From positions 85,961 through 149,960 of the forward strand of contig QNGE01001259.1 of NCBI GenBank assembly GCA_008508345.1: 64,000 nt of DNA, given 5' to 3'. The notes below the pieces were generated by a model, which had not been told where the DNA came from, searched no databases, and saw only the letters and a list, made by a program, of their open reading frames with translations. The DNA is from Paragonimus westermani (taxonomy: Eukaryota > Platyhelminthes > Trematoda > Plagiorchiida > Troglotrematidae). Positions within the stretch are counted from its first letter, which is position 1. Every line of letters begins with the position of its first letter. Both the position numbers and the translations under genes were made by a program. Below are positions 22,480 through 34,404 of the stretch, one piece after another.

Positions 22480-23440
22480 GTGCATAAACTAGTGATACAT
22501 AACACCACGACTGGGCTATCGAATGTCTCAGAAACAAAGCAGGTTACAACATCAAATATTCCCTTACGATAGCAGTGTTTCACCTCTAAAGACAAGACTC
22601 AAGACCTCCAGCACCAAATCAATGATGTCATTTAAATTGGAATATTCAACGTGCAACGCTTTCTTGTGCACTACACAGAGCACGTTCGCGAGTTCATGTG
22701 CGACTCTGAGGTCTATTGTGTTTGGTGATCTATCAGTTATTGCGTTTGTCAGTTCTGATGGAAGATGCGCAGCGCAGCTCTAACAAGTTCGACGAGTTCA
22801 GTGCAAAAATGCAAATGCAACCGTACAATAATGCAGCAGCTTGTCTAAGTTGTACTCTGCACAATTGTTGCACAGAACAACCTTTGTTTTTTAACAAGCA
22901 ACTACGCAGTCAACCAATTACTATTACTAGCACAAAAAATGCAAATGCGTAAATATTAAAACATCAGTCACAACTGAACACAGATCGCACATTCAGAGAA
23001 AATTCAGTCCCGGTTCTTTTCCAAAAAGTGCAGACCAGAATAACTTCCTAATTAAGGTTAATCAGTAGTACATGAAAGTCGGCGGTATTCCCCCAGAAAG
23101 TCACCTCAAGAAAAAAAAACCGTCACTCCAAAGAGATCACTTTCGTCCGAGCTTGGTAAGCTAGTATAGGAAGTTAGGACTGTTCAGGGACTACCACTCA
23201 GAAATAATTCCCGACTAAGATTCCGCGCTTAATTTTGTTCGATCCTTCCTTAGACAGACAGTGGCGTCTCTCTTTCATCACTCACACCTCTACACCTGTA
23301 GCATCGAGGACTATAAACTGATGAGGACTACCCATCTTTTGTAGTTTATACAGACACACAATGCTGGTTAAATCAAATTTAAACATAGTCTGATCAATTC
23401 ACTAGCTAACAGTCACACCAAGCTTAGTTGAATGGACAGT
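22480..23440. other. No recognised feature
   Basis: This would hold the 5' exons of the putative Mab-21-like gene on the minus strand. I could not identify any with confidence. The rest looks non-coding. Confidence 0.4.
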
Positions 23441-23472
23441 AGGATGTTCCCATTAAGTGGACTTTTGAACAC

Positions 23473-23493
23473 GTGTGTGTGTGTATGTGTGTG
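23473..23493. repeat. (GT)n microsatellite, interrupted
   Basis: About ten GT units with one TA interruption, immediately upstream of the CR1-like C-terminal fragment. Confidence 0.8.
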
Positions 23494-23496
23494 CCA

Positions 23497-24480
23497 CTCA
23501 CAGTGTGTACATGGTCGGATGGGCGATGACCGTATCCCGAAGCAGTTACTGTACGGACAAGTGAAGTCAGGTAAGCGAAATCCTGGTGGCCAGAAGCGGA
23601 GGTACCAGGATGTTGTGCAGGTAAGTCTTTCACGTTGTAACATTGATTTCAGATGTTGGGAAGATTTGGCGTTGAACTGGACGGCCTGGAGGAATACGGT
23701 TCGGGTGGGCGCCCGAGCATTCAACCAGCAATTATTGCGCGGCCGCGAGCGGAAGCGTGCGGTACGCAAAGGAACCATCGGTGCCATAGGTCGCGGTGAC
23801 GTGAATACATGGCGTCGCTATGTGTGCGGCCGCGAATGCGCTGGCCGTTTGGGGCTGGTAGGTCACCAACGTACTCATAGTACCCCGCCGGCGAAGAGAC
23901 GGCGAGTACGCTAGGCTCAGGTAGGTCATATCAGTATATTTATTCTATTTCTGTTAATGAATGCATCGGTCAACATCCTGGTCATTGACAATTAATCCGC
24001 TCTTCTTTTCAGAAACTTGAGTGTCTGTGGTCTTCTACCCATTCTTTTCTCCGGCTTTGATGATGTAATGTATGATGAATGGTCTGCCTGGCTTTTCATA
24101 GTCCAGTGAGAACTTTGCTTTTAATCCCTATCTTCTTTAGATTGCACTAACCTGCACTCCTATACTGCGACGCTTCTTGTATTACACTTCAAAAATCTTT
24201 CTTCTCAGTGTAGATCTCGTCATTGCAGCCTCTCTCTGTTTAGTTTCCGAGAGATAAGAGTTTCCTTTCCTTATTAGCCAATCAAGTGGCTAACAGGCAT
24301 TGGCTGGCTGGACAGAAAGGCCCCACTGGCACACCTCCCGGTCTCATTCCTTCCGGTTTACACTGGATATTTGATGTGTGGGTGGAACTGCAAATGGTGC
24401 AGCGCAAGCCAATCGCAGTGATGGATAAACGTAGGCGCCCTTTGGCTTCGGTCACTGTGACAGGCTAATCCGAATCAGAT
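23497..24480 (+). mobile_element. CR1-like non-LTR retrotransposon, 3' part (ORF C-terminus plus 3' UTR)
   Basis: The open frame to the stop at 23914 carries the C-terminal block RIPKQLLYGQ (23531-23560), GGQKRRYQDV, CNIDFRCWEDLALNWTAWRN and a basic KRAVRKGT stretch. It ends in a degenerate C2H2 finger, VCGRECAGRLGLVGHQRTH (about 23821-23877). From 23915 to 24480 the sequence is the family 3' UTR, ending CACTGTGACAGGCTAATCCGAATC. The copy at 5378-6190 (minus) matches over both the ORF end and the UTR with the same spacing (about 370 bases from stop to the terminal block), which fixes the element's 3' structure. The EN and RT domains upstream are absent (5' truncation near the GT repeat). Confidence 0.8.
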
Positions 24481-24614
24481 GCCGCCAACCGTGTGTACAT
24501 GGTAAGTGCATCTTAGAGGTAGGTTAAAATTCTTCTCGCCTTATATTCGCAACATCTAGCTTAGATTTCAAGGCTGGATATACCTGTTTTTCATCCTTTG
24601 AGAAATGACGATGT

Positions 24615-24825
24615 CACTTTCATATTTAGCCTACCATCTGACTAATCAGCAATGGCCGGTTAAGTCACAGAGGCCTCTGCCCACACGCATCTTGGTTTTA
24701 TTCGTTCGAATCTATAGCCGATAAAGAGTGTGTGAGTTGAACCACAAATGTCACAGCGCGAATCGAATCATTCACGGTGACTCTTACGCACATACATCCT
24801 TTGACTCTTAGTCAAATGCACCGGC
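24615..24825 (+). repeat. Diverged second copy of the CR1-like 3' UTR
   Basis: ACTAATCAGCAATGGCCG ... CACAGAGGCCTC ... TTGGTTTTATTCGTTC ... CGGTGACTC ... CCTTTGACTC follows the block order of 24276-24480 and of the reverse complement of 5380-5580, at lower similarity. It is an older, independent insertion or a duplicated end. Confidence 0.45.
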
Positions 24826-24829
24826 CACA

Positions 24830-27800
24830 ACTCCGACTGCAACCACTATGTATCAGTTGGCAGTCATTCTGAATCGTACAAATAACACGAGACACAGGTG
24901 GATATTTCAATGAACCAATTTGTTACTCTGTCGCCGTGAATCAATGTGCAGAGAAATTGCTTGCTTATCACAGAACAAGTGATTCAGAAATGGCGCATAA
25001 AATTCAACACCAGTGACGATATTCAAAGGCAGAGTTGCATTATAAGAACGGACAACCACCTTCTTTAGAAATAATAAAACATGCTACTTATTAATGCCTC
25101 GTAGAGTGCCGTCCTCAAATTTTGATTAATCCCGATAGCAGTCTCAGTAAGGAGAGCCTACGGCCTAGCGATAGACTCGAGAATCAACGTGAAGACTGGA
25201 TAGAAAAATTGCCACTATGGAAGAAACTCTAACGACATAACCCTAAATTCGCAGATACGCCATTTCCCTGGTGAAAAATGAGAACCGAAGCGGAGCAGTA
25301 GACGAGGCAGTTGGTGGGTAATCGTATTGCAAATGAAATCATTTATTCGCCCCTTCTTATGGTCAAGGAGTTCACGCGGCTTCAGACTTTGAACATTACA
25401 AAACCGAAATTTGCGGTATGATGGAGCAGACAAGCTTAGTCCTGAAATCAGTGCGGAATGGCAGATTAGGCTGGTTAGGGCCAAGGTCGAACTGGTAGGT
25501 GGCGTGTGAGTGGCCGCACAAAAAAGGTTATAATGAAATCCAACTAAACAATCATATCAGGACTCAACGAATTAAATGACTAGCGGTTTTCATACACATT
25601 AGTCACATTTTATACAAATAAGGTCGATTTTGCCCATACGTCTAATTAACGAATAAGGGATTTGAGCCACACGTTACCGTTCAGCAGCTGAAAAACATGC
25701 AAATCGCAATAAATGAACACTCTTCCGACTATATGCACACCACAAGCCAAATTGGAGCGTGACGCAATAAAACACAATGTGGCATCCATTTTCGAGGTTT
25801 TAAGTATCATTCACCTCACGTACACTCACTGCAATCCAATCGGATGCCCAACGCTGACCAGTGAGGAGTCACAATTGACTCGAACTTGCAGACAGCAAAC
25901 TCTGCATTGGGACAAATGTCCAGAGGAAAACCGCTTATGGAGCTTGAGGAGAACAACACTTTAGCATTTCACGAGGTGCAACTCCACAATTTAGATATCG
26001 TACAGCAAATGGGAAAGTACACACCAGTCGTTTCCAAAAGTTTCAGTCTATTAACCATTAACACGACAAACTCAACATCATCATCCTCTACAATTAGAAT
26101 GCTTATTATGAACAGTAAAATGAGAACCTTGACAAACGAACACAGTAGTCAGCGATTCAATATAAGGCGAAATATAATTTCATCGCGACGAGTAAAATTG
26201 CCAAAAATATTGCAGCCTGTCAAAATCAAGCTGAACGTCCCTTGGAAGTGTGTCCGGAAAAATGACGTGTTCTACATTGTCTTCTCACGTCCACTTTGAC
26301 ATTATTAACTTCCTTTGTCCTTATATCACCATCAGAGACCACTTTGGGGAACACAGATGCATATCAATATTAACGCATATTCTTACTGTTCCTAAAAAGC
26401 AACAGTGGGAAGAAAGGGACGGTCGAAGGAGAAATCGTCCTGTTCACACACCGAAGCGAACAGTGTTCAATACTTCAACTAACGTATTGCGCCTAAACGA
26501 TGATAGAGGATGGCCGGACGTAAGTAAGCTGAGGGCGACCGTTCGAAGAATCTTGTGACTAGTTGAAAACTCGGGAATTCCGCCATCCTCTGTTTAGCAC
26601 AGAACCCAAAAACGTTTGTGGACAGAAAAACGCATGCTAACGATAGACGGACGCTAGATGGTAATCCGTAGTGGTGAAAAGTCATGTTGACGGATAAATG
26701 TACTACTGGCAAGACTGAGGGAAGGGACTAATATTACACAGCTGACGTTTGTTTAAAAGCGGCTCGTTGATGACCAGGAGTGGTTGCGGCTGCAAAGACG
26801 AATTCAAGCTGACATTCCTGGGACATCTGAAGACAGAGCTTGTTGGCAAGAAAAAATGTTCGGTACTGACAGTCTTGTTATGAATAAAGTAACAGCAATC
26901 CAGTGGCGCTGTTTGCACACAGCCCGGAAATAAATCCAGCTAGGAGGTTTTCGAGGTTTGTATTATACATGTAACCAGAAACTGACGTAAGTGTGCAACG
27001 AAAACTGAGCAGATGGGAGCTATTCAAGAGGTCCGAAACGAAATTTCATAAATACAACTTCACTCCCTACTAAACAGTGTACAAAAGCGAAGTGCACGCA
27101 AGCCCACAATAAAAACAGCAAACATTAGGTTTTAAGATGTCATAGATCACTCTCGAAATAGGTGTGCGTATTGCTGAGACAGAGCAGTTTTAGCCGACCA
27201 AATCAATGGCACTTTTTTGCAATTGTCAAAGCCTAAGGTGATTTGGACTACGTTTATTTCACAAGTAACTATGTTTACCAAAAGTAAGTCATTCATATTC
27301 ATGACCAAGAGCGATATGGAAAAAAAATTACCACCCTCGTGAGCATAAAACATAGTGGAAGAAAGACTTAAAATTAATTAATCGTTAGGTAACAGACTGG
27401 TTGAGATAGACAAGGTTGACAATTCTTTGCAAATGTCCGGGAAACAAGAAGATATCCGTATTGTATTCTTAATCGCTTGATTGGTTGACGTGCTTGTTGC
27501 AGGCAACTGACAAGATGGTTAGCCTCTGACAGCAAGCTAAAGCATCCGTTTAATTGACAACGTGTAAGGTAATTGTTGTCAATGAAGCAAAGTAGGACAA
27601 ACAGTAATTGTCTAAGATTTATCTCACTCAATAGAAGTATACTTGACAAACTCAATTTCGGTGCATTGTGATAATGTGGGTGTTGATCCAAAAATGTTCC
27701 AGTGATTCTCCCATGTACGACCGAGATGTAATTGTGATGACAAACCTTTTCAAATGAAATGAATAACTAGTACAGTAGATTAACTGCTAATGGTGAATTG

Positions 27801-30800
27801 ACGAATTTGCACTAATAATGTGCTCTTCTGTGTTCGTTCGAAACGCAGGTGAAAGCGCTGAAGAGTGGCAAGGAAGTTGGGTCAACGAAACTCAAACATT
27901 ACTCGGAACTGATCGTAGTGTACACGTTCTCACAGACAGGTCCAGACAGCCCTTTCGCAGAGACGCTAACCCCGCGTATTGCCCATGGCCTGGCTAATCA
28001 ATAAGGCATATCTTTGACATGATTCCGGATCGGGACTCTGGTAATATTCTCGTAAGACAATCGTGTTGATCAGTGCGCCTTTGGCACCAAATCAGACGCA
28101 ACTGAATGGTTAGATCAGAATGCTCAGTCACATTCGGTTTTGAATAACGTCAAGATCACCTCAAGGAGAGAAACAGCAAATGTTCTGTTAACTCCAACCG
28201 ATGATCCCATGATTAGGGATTCGCGGGCTGAACTACCACGAATCAACAAACGTGTTAACAGATGATTGGACTACTGGTAGGCAGCCAAACAAAGAATTTC
28301 TGTGTGGAGTATCTGTCTCCGTTTAGGCATGCTAAGAAAAGTGGATGAGGTGCTCGGTATAGAGCAACTATTAAAACGAATTATTGCTAGCAGCGAGGAC
28401 TAGGAACTTGATGATAGCCGGATGTTAATTGATGTGTAAAGCATGAAGCGAACTTATTTGTTAGATTAATAACAAAAGATCACAGACGGTTGTTGATCTG
28501 AAAAAGAGCTTGCTTACCATTAGTATATATGTAAGCAGACGAATTACCAGCAGCCGCATCACAATGTTTGGATATCAGGAATAATAAACACGCATAGCAG
28601 CAACCAACACTGATGAACAGACAGGGACAGATTTTGCTATATGACGGCGATAGACATCACGAATTACAAACGGCAGTAACAAAAATGGGGTATGAAATGC
28701 TGAATTGTTTTTGATGCGTTTGTAACCCCTCTCCAAGGAATAACCACTTACTTTCACTAGGAACTTTTTCCCTACAGTTGAAACTTCATCAACAAAACTA
28801 ATCACCACATAGGCAACAAGGTAGTTCTGTTCGATTGCTAACAAAATGAATGGTCACATTTCGTAATACAACGGCAGATGACCATGAATGTCAAAGTTTC
28901 ATTTTAACTTGAGGGGCTTGAACAGTAGGAAGTTTAGCTGATCTAACAAAGGTCATTTACAAATAAAAATCCAATTGAAAAGAGTGTAGAATGTAAGAAA
29001 ATAAAACAGAGAGTGCAACAAAAGTGACCGCACACAATAGTTGGCGACGGAGCTGGAACATTAAGCAAACAAGTGTCCATTTAACTGATGCCATACACAC
29101 CCAACTCTTACAGTGTGTTAACTGACAATCGGAAACGGATTCCAAGCAAAATATGAGTCTTCGAAGTGGAAAGTGCAAAACGGAAATTGCCTGCTGTACA
29201 AATCAGGCTAGTTGGAGGTTTGACAATACGTAAGAATCCGGCATTACCATACAAACTCATTCAATAAAGCTGGTAGGGATGAACCTGAGACAACCAGAAG
29301 CGCACTCACTCAAGTGTCGACTCCCATTCATGTGCGGGCAATCCGGTCACCACAACGCGATAGTCATGCAATACATAGGTCTCGCTCTTCAAACTGGTAT
29401 TGTCCGGAAAGAAATCGGTGTGCACAGGAAGTGTGGCCGGGATGGAAACAGATTTCCAATCAACACCTGAGTAGATTGTAAAGAAACCGGTATTTCACAT
29501 ACAGGAATTCAATCTACGGGTCCTCGCACAACAATTAAGCAAATGGGGTGAGTGAGAATGTATGCATATCATGTCAGAGACGTTATAGGCCAATAAAAAG
29601 AAGTTAATCACATTGGGAGTTGTAACGAACAATAGGGGTTCCTTGTTTTAACTGGACCCGAAAAGTGTTTACAGAGTGCACAACATAGAGGCTATATTGC
29701 TCTTTGACGAAGCACACGACGGCCGACCAAGAATCGAGCTGGCTGAACTGGAACTGCGAGGTGATAAATTTGCTTGAAAATGCTGTACTTTCTACTGAGA
29801 TGACCAAATAATGAGCACTACTTATGTGATGGTTACTGAAGTCTGAGATAGCTCGATTCACACAGGCCAGTTATTCAAGACAAGTGGTCCTGGCTATTTT
29901 CAATTTTCCGTGAGATACGGGACCAGTTCTGCTAACAGGTGGGCCATACTGTTGCGTTTCCATGAGCGTGTGCATATTCACACTTGAAATGGTTTTGGAC
30001 CACACCGTAGTTTTAGTTGCACGGTCGATTGGGCACAAAAGAGTTCAACGATATCCAGGTTCCACAATATTGCTCCTCGATATCCTGCAGTGGTCCACTG
30101 CACCCAGAAATGGTGAGTTTAAGCAAAACAGGCTTGTTAATTGTGATGAAAGTCTGATTTGTGAGGTATGCCAAAATATTCACAGTTGCTTGCAGTATAG
30201 GGCAAAAGGACATTATGAGCACATCATGGTGTATGAATGAACAACTAGTGACAGGCACTGCCATAATGGAAAGCGGGTGAAGGTTGGAGTTGTGAGAAAG
30301 TACAAACTTTTGAGTACAGTGCCCGATGGAGTGGAAACATGTGCCTGAGTATACACACCAGTTAACAGTCATCACAGGGTTCCGTTTCAATTAAGTCTGA
30401 CCATAAGCGCTAGGTAGCCTGAGGTCATTTACCATCAGCTGTACTATCGTCATGAGCACTTGTCGTTAACAATTCCGAAAGACAAACATAGCGCAACATA
30501 ATAAAGAGCGCCCAAATTCGGTGGTCCACAACATTCTGTTGCATGGAAAAACCGGTAGACCCGTTTGTTTTCCTGACACAATCAACTGAGGGACATGTCT
30601 ATAAATTGCACAGTTCATGTCTTCACATTAGTTAGACATTGTTGTATAATAAACTGCTTTGAAAGGTTTACAGGAACGCTGGAAAGCTGAAAGCAGTGAA
30701 CTGAGGTTTACAAAATGAAAAGAGTTAACATCAAGAAAAAATATATATCAAAAACGTAGCTGCCATACAGTCCGTTGCATGTATGAAGAGATAATTACAA

Positions 30801-33240
30801 ATTCATCACACATGGTCAGAGAAATACTGTACAATATGACTTGAAAAGTAACTGATTTCCTCGTTCAGTACACAACAACAACAGCAGTATAAATTATAAA
30901 CGAATTGGAAGAAGTAGAACCGTTTTGTATACACGAACGAGTCAGTCTTAAATCTCGCCACCCCTTGGATAACGAAAGTTCGACAAACCACGTCAAAGCC
31001 GTACCCATGATCGTCACTTTTTTCACATGAAAATATACCAGTTGCGCTACCATAGTTTGTAAATCCTCTAGGATCTTGAAGCCTACCTGGTTGTGCACTT
31101 TTCTGTCAGATACATTGATCCACGGATCACAATGAATCGGAAACAACTAGCAAATGAGTAATTAATATCAAAAATGGTCGCATTAGAAACCACCATAAAT
31201 GGACACGCGACAGGTGCGCCAAGATCGAACAACGTGATCAACAGAAACCGAAAATGTGTGCAGCGCTGTAGACACCTACACAAACGTAAGAAAGAGCAAA
31301 CTTACCAACAAGTTCCAGAGTGTTCTTAAGAAAAGCTATGAACAAACACGAGAAAAACGGTTTAAGTTCACTTACATGGATGAATGGAAAAAGAAATAAG
31401 TTCAAAACCAACAGACAATTCGATTGTCTACTAAATCAACAATCGGAGCAAGCATAATGTAGACTCAAAAAAGGAAGCCAAAAGTAACATACATATTCAC
31501 TGACTGCCCGTGGATTAGTCATGAATCAAACACACATGAATATATATATATAATCCACACGTAAACCTGTGCGGCGTGTGAACCACGATGCTCTAATTTG
31601 TGTTGTGGTTTTTGATGGTTGGGAACAGTGGTGGTATTGTGGTTGCAAGCGGCTAACTCCTGTTCCCCACTTATTGAACTAATACGAAAAAGCGGTAAAC
31701 AATACTGTCATATGCTAAGAAACTCAAGGATAAATTGATAGAACTGAAATAATTAACCAATGTGTGGACTTCGTTTAAGATGACAGTTACATAAAAACAA
31801 ACGACAGATCTTTCGAGGCCATAATAAATATCCACAAACAACCCGACTTGTGAAACTGTTTTATTCCATAAAATAAATAAACCTAACAGTTGATTTTCAA
31901 AAATTGGCCAGGGCATTTTTCCTTCTCGAATTCAGATCGCAGACTGTTTAAGTGCTGTGTCATATTCAGATCACTAAACACTATCATATACAGTTGGTTA
32001 ATCCAATGGTGGAAAAGTTAAAGCAACAAGAAACTCACACATCAGACTACGAAGGATACCCAAAGCTGTGTAACAAACAGATGTTTGAGGTTCCAGTAGT
32101 TGGAAAATGATGCAACGCATAAAAATTTACGGGTTCTTGTGTACATACAAACAGACCACGAAAGCTGTGCCAGCAAAAACCCCATAGCTCCGAAGCAAGG
32201 TGATACTCTTATGTGCACTAACATTAGCAGAAACCGCGATACATCTTTTAACGACGGACAGTAAAGCGATTTACATTTTATTTGGTTTTGTTTTTTGAGG
32301 GGGAAAAATGGGATATTTTGAATCGAAGCAATTGTGTTTGTATCAAATCAAAAACCGGCAACGTCCAAAAAAAGGATATTAATGCGTTTCAACAGTTGAA
32401 GATCATTCACTTTGCTTTCCGATGACCATTTTCAAATGGAACGATCAGTAAGAATAAACTTTTGGCAATCAGATCCACAGAGATTTGTGTCACATATTGC
32501 GATAGGCGAGGTGAAATAACTACGAGAAAACGGAGTCGACAGTTATGAGCCACATCTTGGTCCAGTATCACGCAAAATTAATCTAACGGACAGTCCAAAA
32601 TCATAGATCATTTAGAGAGTGAATAGTTTATGCGGGTATTGGTGGGAAAAATCCAAAAGGAAACTCAACGAATTGATTTGTTATTCAACGAAATAATGCA
32701 ATGCATTCTGTTTCACAGTTCTTAAACCTTCTTCAAATATATTGGTTCGAAAACATATTACCTCTATGAGGACCATCAGAACAAGAATATAATCTTTCAG
32801 TCTAGTATCGAACAAATCAGCACCAAATGTTCTCGAAAGTTTTTCCATCACTGCTGAAACGCTACAGGTTTGAACCAAATCGTCTACCCATTAAGCGACA
32901 GGATAATATTCTGTAAAAAAAAAGGTACCTACGGCACCAATCAACCTGATGCCGGAGTCGACGGACACTCAGATCAAAATGCAAACTAGTATGACGGGTC
33001 ACGTGAATAAAAAGGAGTGGATTATCAAAACGGAAGCCGTCATAGGTAGACAAAAGGCACACGAAGGCTTCCTCATCAAGAGTACTGCTGGTAGTGGTCG
33101 TCCGAGATAGACGACTGTCTTTACACGCGAACTTGACAATTGCGTCAGTAATTAATACTCATGTATACAAGAAGCCCAGAAACGATTCCATTGTGATAAA
33201 AAAAATTGCCTAAAGTTGTAGAAGGCTGTAGAATTGTAAA
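24830..33240. other. Non-coding, nothing recognised
   Basis: More than 8 kb without a recognisable gene, RNA or element on either strand. The longest frames (plus 25886-26299, minus 27374-27691, minus 30013-30390) lack any family motif. There is a short (TA)n tract at 31540-31552. Confidence 0.55.
31540..31552. repeat. Short (TA)n tract
   Basis: Six TA units flanked by unique-looking sequence. Confidence 0.8.
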
Positions 33241-33349
33241 AAGGTCCTATGCCCCGACTTCGTCAAGGCTGGTTGGCACGAATGCACCACTTTATAAATT
33301 GGAACAAATGAGGCTGCTTCTCATGAACGTTGTAGAGGGGAGCAGACGA

Positions 33350-33790
33350 AACCTTCATAATATGGACTGATCGCATACGTAATCCAGTGGTTCGCCTGCG
33401 GTTACTCGGGAACGTTCGGAATGCACGATCATTTGGTCAGCTGGTCGAGTTACACAGCCTACGATGGTTTGGTTACATACTCCATATGTCAGATGAGCTT
33501 TTAGCGTGTTGAACATTGTATGCTGAGACCACCAACGATTGAGTGAAACCGCGTGATTGTCAAGCTACAACGTGGTCACCAACTATGAAGACTCTGACTA
33601 CTCCAGTGAACAAAGTGGGTAGGTGTCGCGTGCCTGTCTGGGGTGCTCCTGATCCTTTAAATCGCCGATTTGAAACGCTGTGCGATATGACAGTGTCGCA
33701 GTCAGTGCTCTACCCGCATCTGCGTCATTTCTAGTACAGCCTTCTTTCATTAGTTGTTAAACTTCTCAGTAACGTTTTCTTCTAGGACAT
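33350..33790 (+). mobile_element. Non-LTR retrotransposon C-terminal fragment
   Basis: Closely similar, in inverted orientation, to the end of the element at 47390-49960 (its 47860-47400 part). Read in frame with stops it gives LHSLRWFGYILHMS, KPRGCQATTWSPTMKTL and VPVWGAPDPLNRRFETLCDM, a variant of the RWLGHxLRM ... GWGPRD ... WLETL tail of trematode non-LTR ORFs. Similarity continues through the 3' UTR to about 33790 and begins abruptly at about 33350, typical of a 5'-truncated copy. Confidence 0.75.
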
Positions 33791-34269
33791 TCCACACCAC
33801 TGTTGGGGTGAGCGGCAGTTCGTGCCTCACTGCTTTCCGGTCAGGTTAATGGCTAGTATGACGAGGATAAATACTTCTTTATCAATACTGTTCACTCTGT
33901 CCAAATACAAATTCACCTTGAAGATTAAGGACCGTTTGTGAAGTGAAACACGGTAAAAGATAAATGTCTGGAAAGGACCTCAATAGTCGTTAGAGACCCC
34001 TAGGCTGATAGAAGAAGGAAACAGAACCAATCTCAAAATTCAACGTGTCAGCTTTTCTGAAATATGGACGACCTGTTACATGATCCACACTGAAGGATAT
34101 CATGAACAGTTACAGGCCCATTCGGGCCATTATTGAGAAATCCGAATCAGACTTACCATAACACGTAGCAGCATAGATTGACTTTTGCTTCATGAGATGC
34201 TTCATTCGATGGAAACCTCATCGACTTATGTAAATGCACATTTCCTTCACTAGACTTATGTGATGGAAA

Positions 34270-34400
34270 TTTGCTCGATTCAACGCTTATCCAAACCTCG
34301 ACAAAATGGAAGATCTTAAAGGCGAGCAATCCAAACGTCGCGTTAAAGATACCACATCAGGATTGGATAAACAGCCTCAATGTTACACTTCATGTTATTT
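34270..34400 (+). mobile_element. Isolated Ty3/gypsy gag fragment
   Basis: The sequence from TTATCCAAACCTCGACAAAA through GCAATCCAAACGTCGCGTTA to CATCAGGATTGGA matches 21020-21105 of the gypsy copy closely. Similarity is lost on both sides, so this is a short relic of the same family. Confidence 0.65.
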
Positions 34401-34404
34401 GCCA

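Noticed and set aside
23315..23345. CTGATGA at about 23319 as another hammerhead core
   Set aside because: No GAAA box follows at a workable distance.
23616..23652. CAG/GTAAGT ... TTTCAG resembling a 36-base intron in the CR1-like ORF
   Set aside because: The reading frame runs straight through and the translated block (SLSRCNIDF) is the normal family sequence, so it is coding, not spliced.
25886..26299. 137-codon plus-strand frame
   Set aside because: Ser/Asn/Thr/Lys-rich composition expected from AT-rich DNA. No motif.
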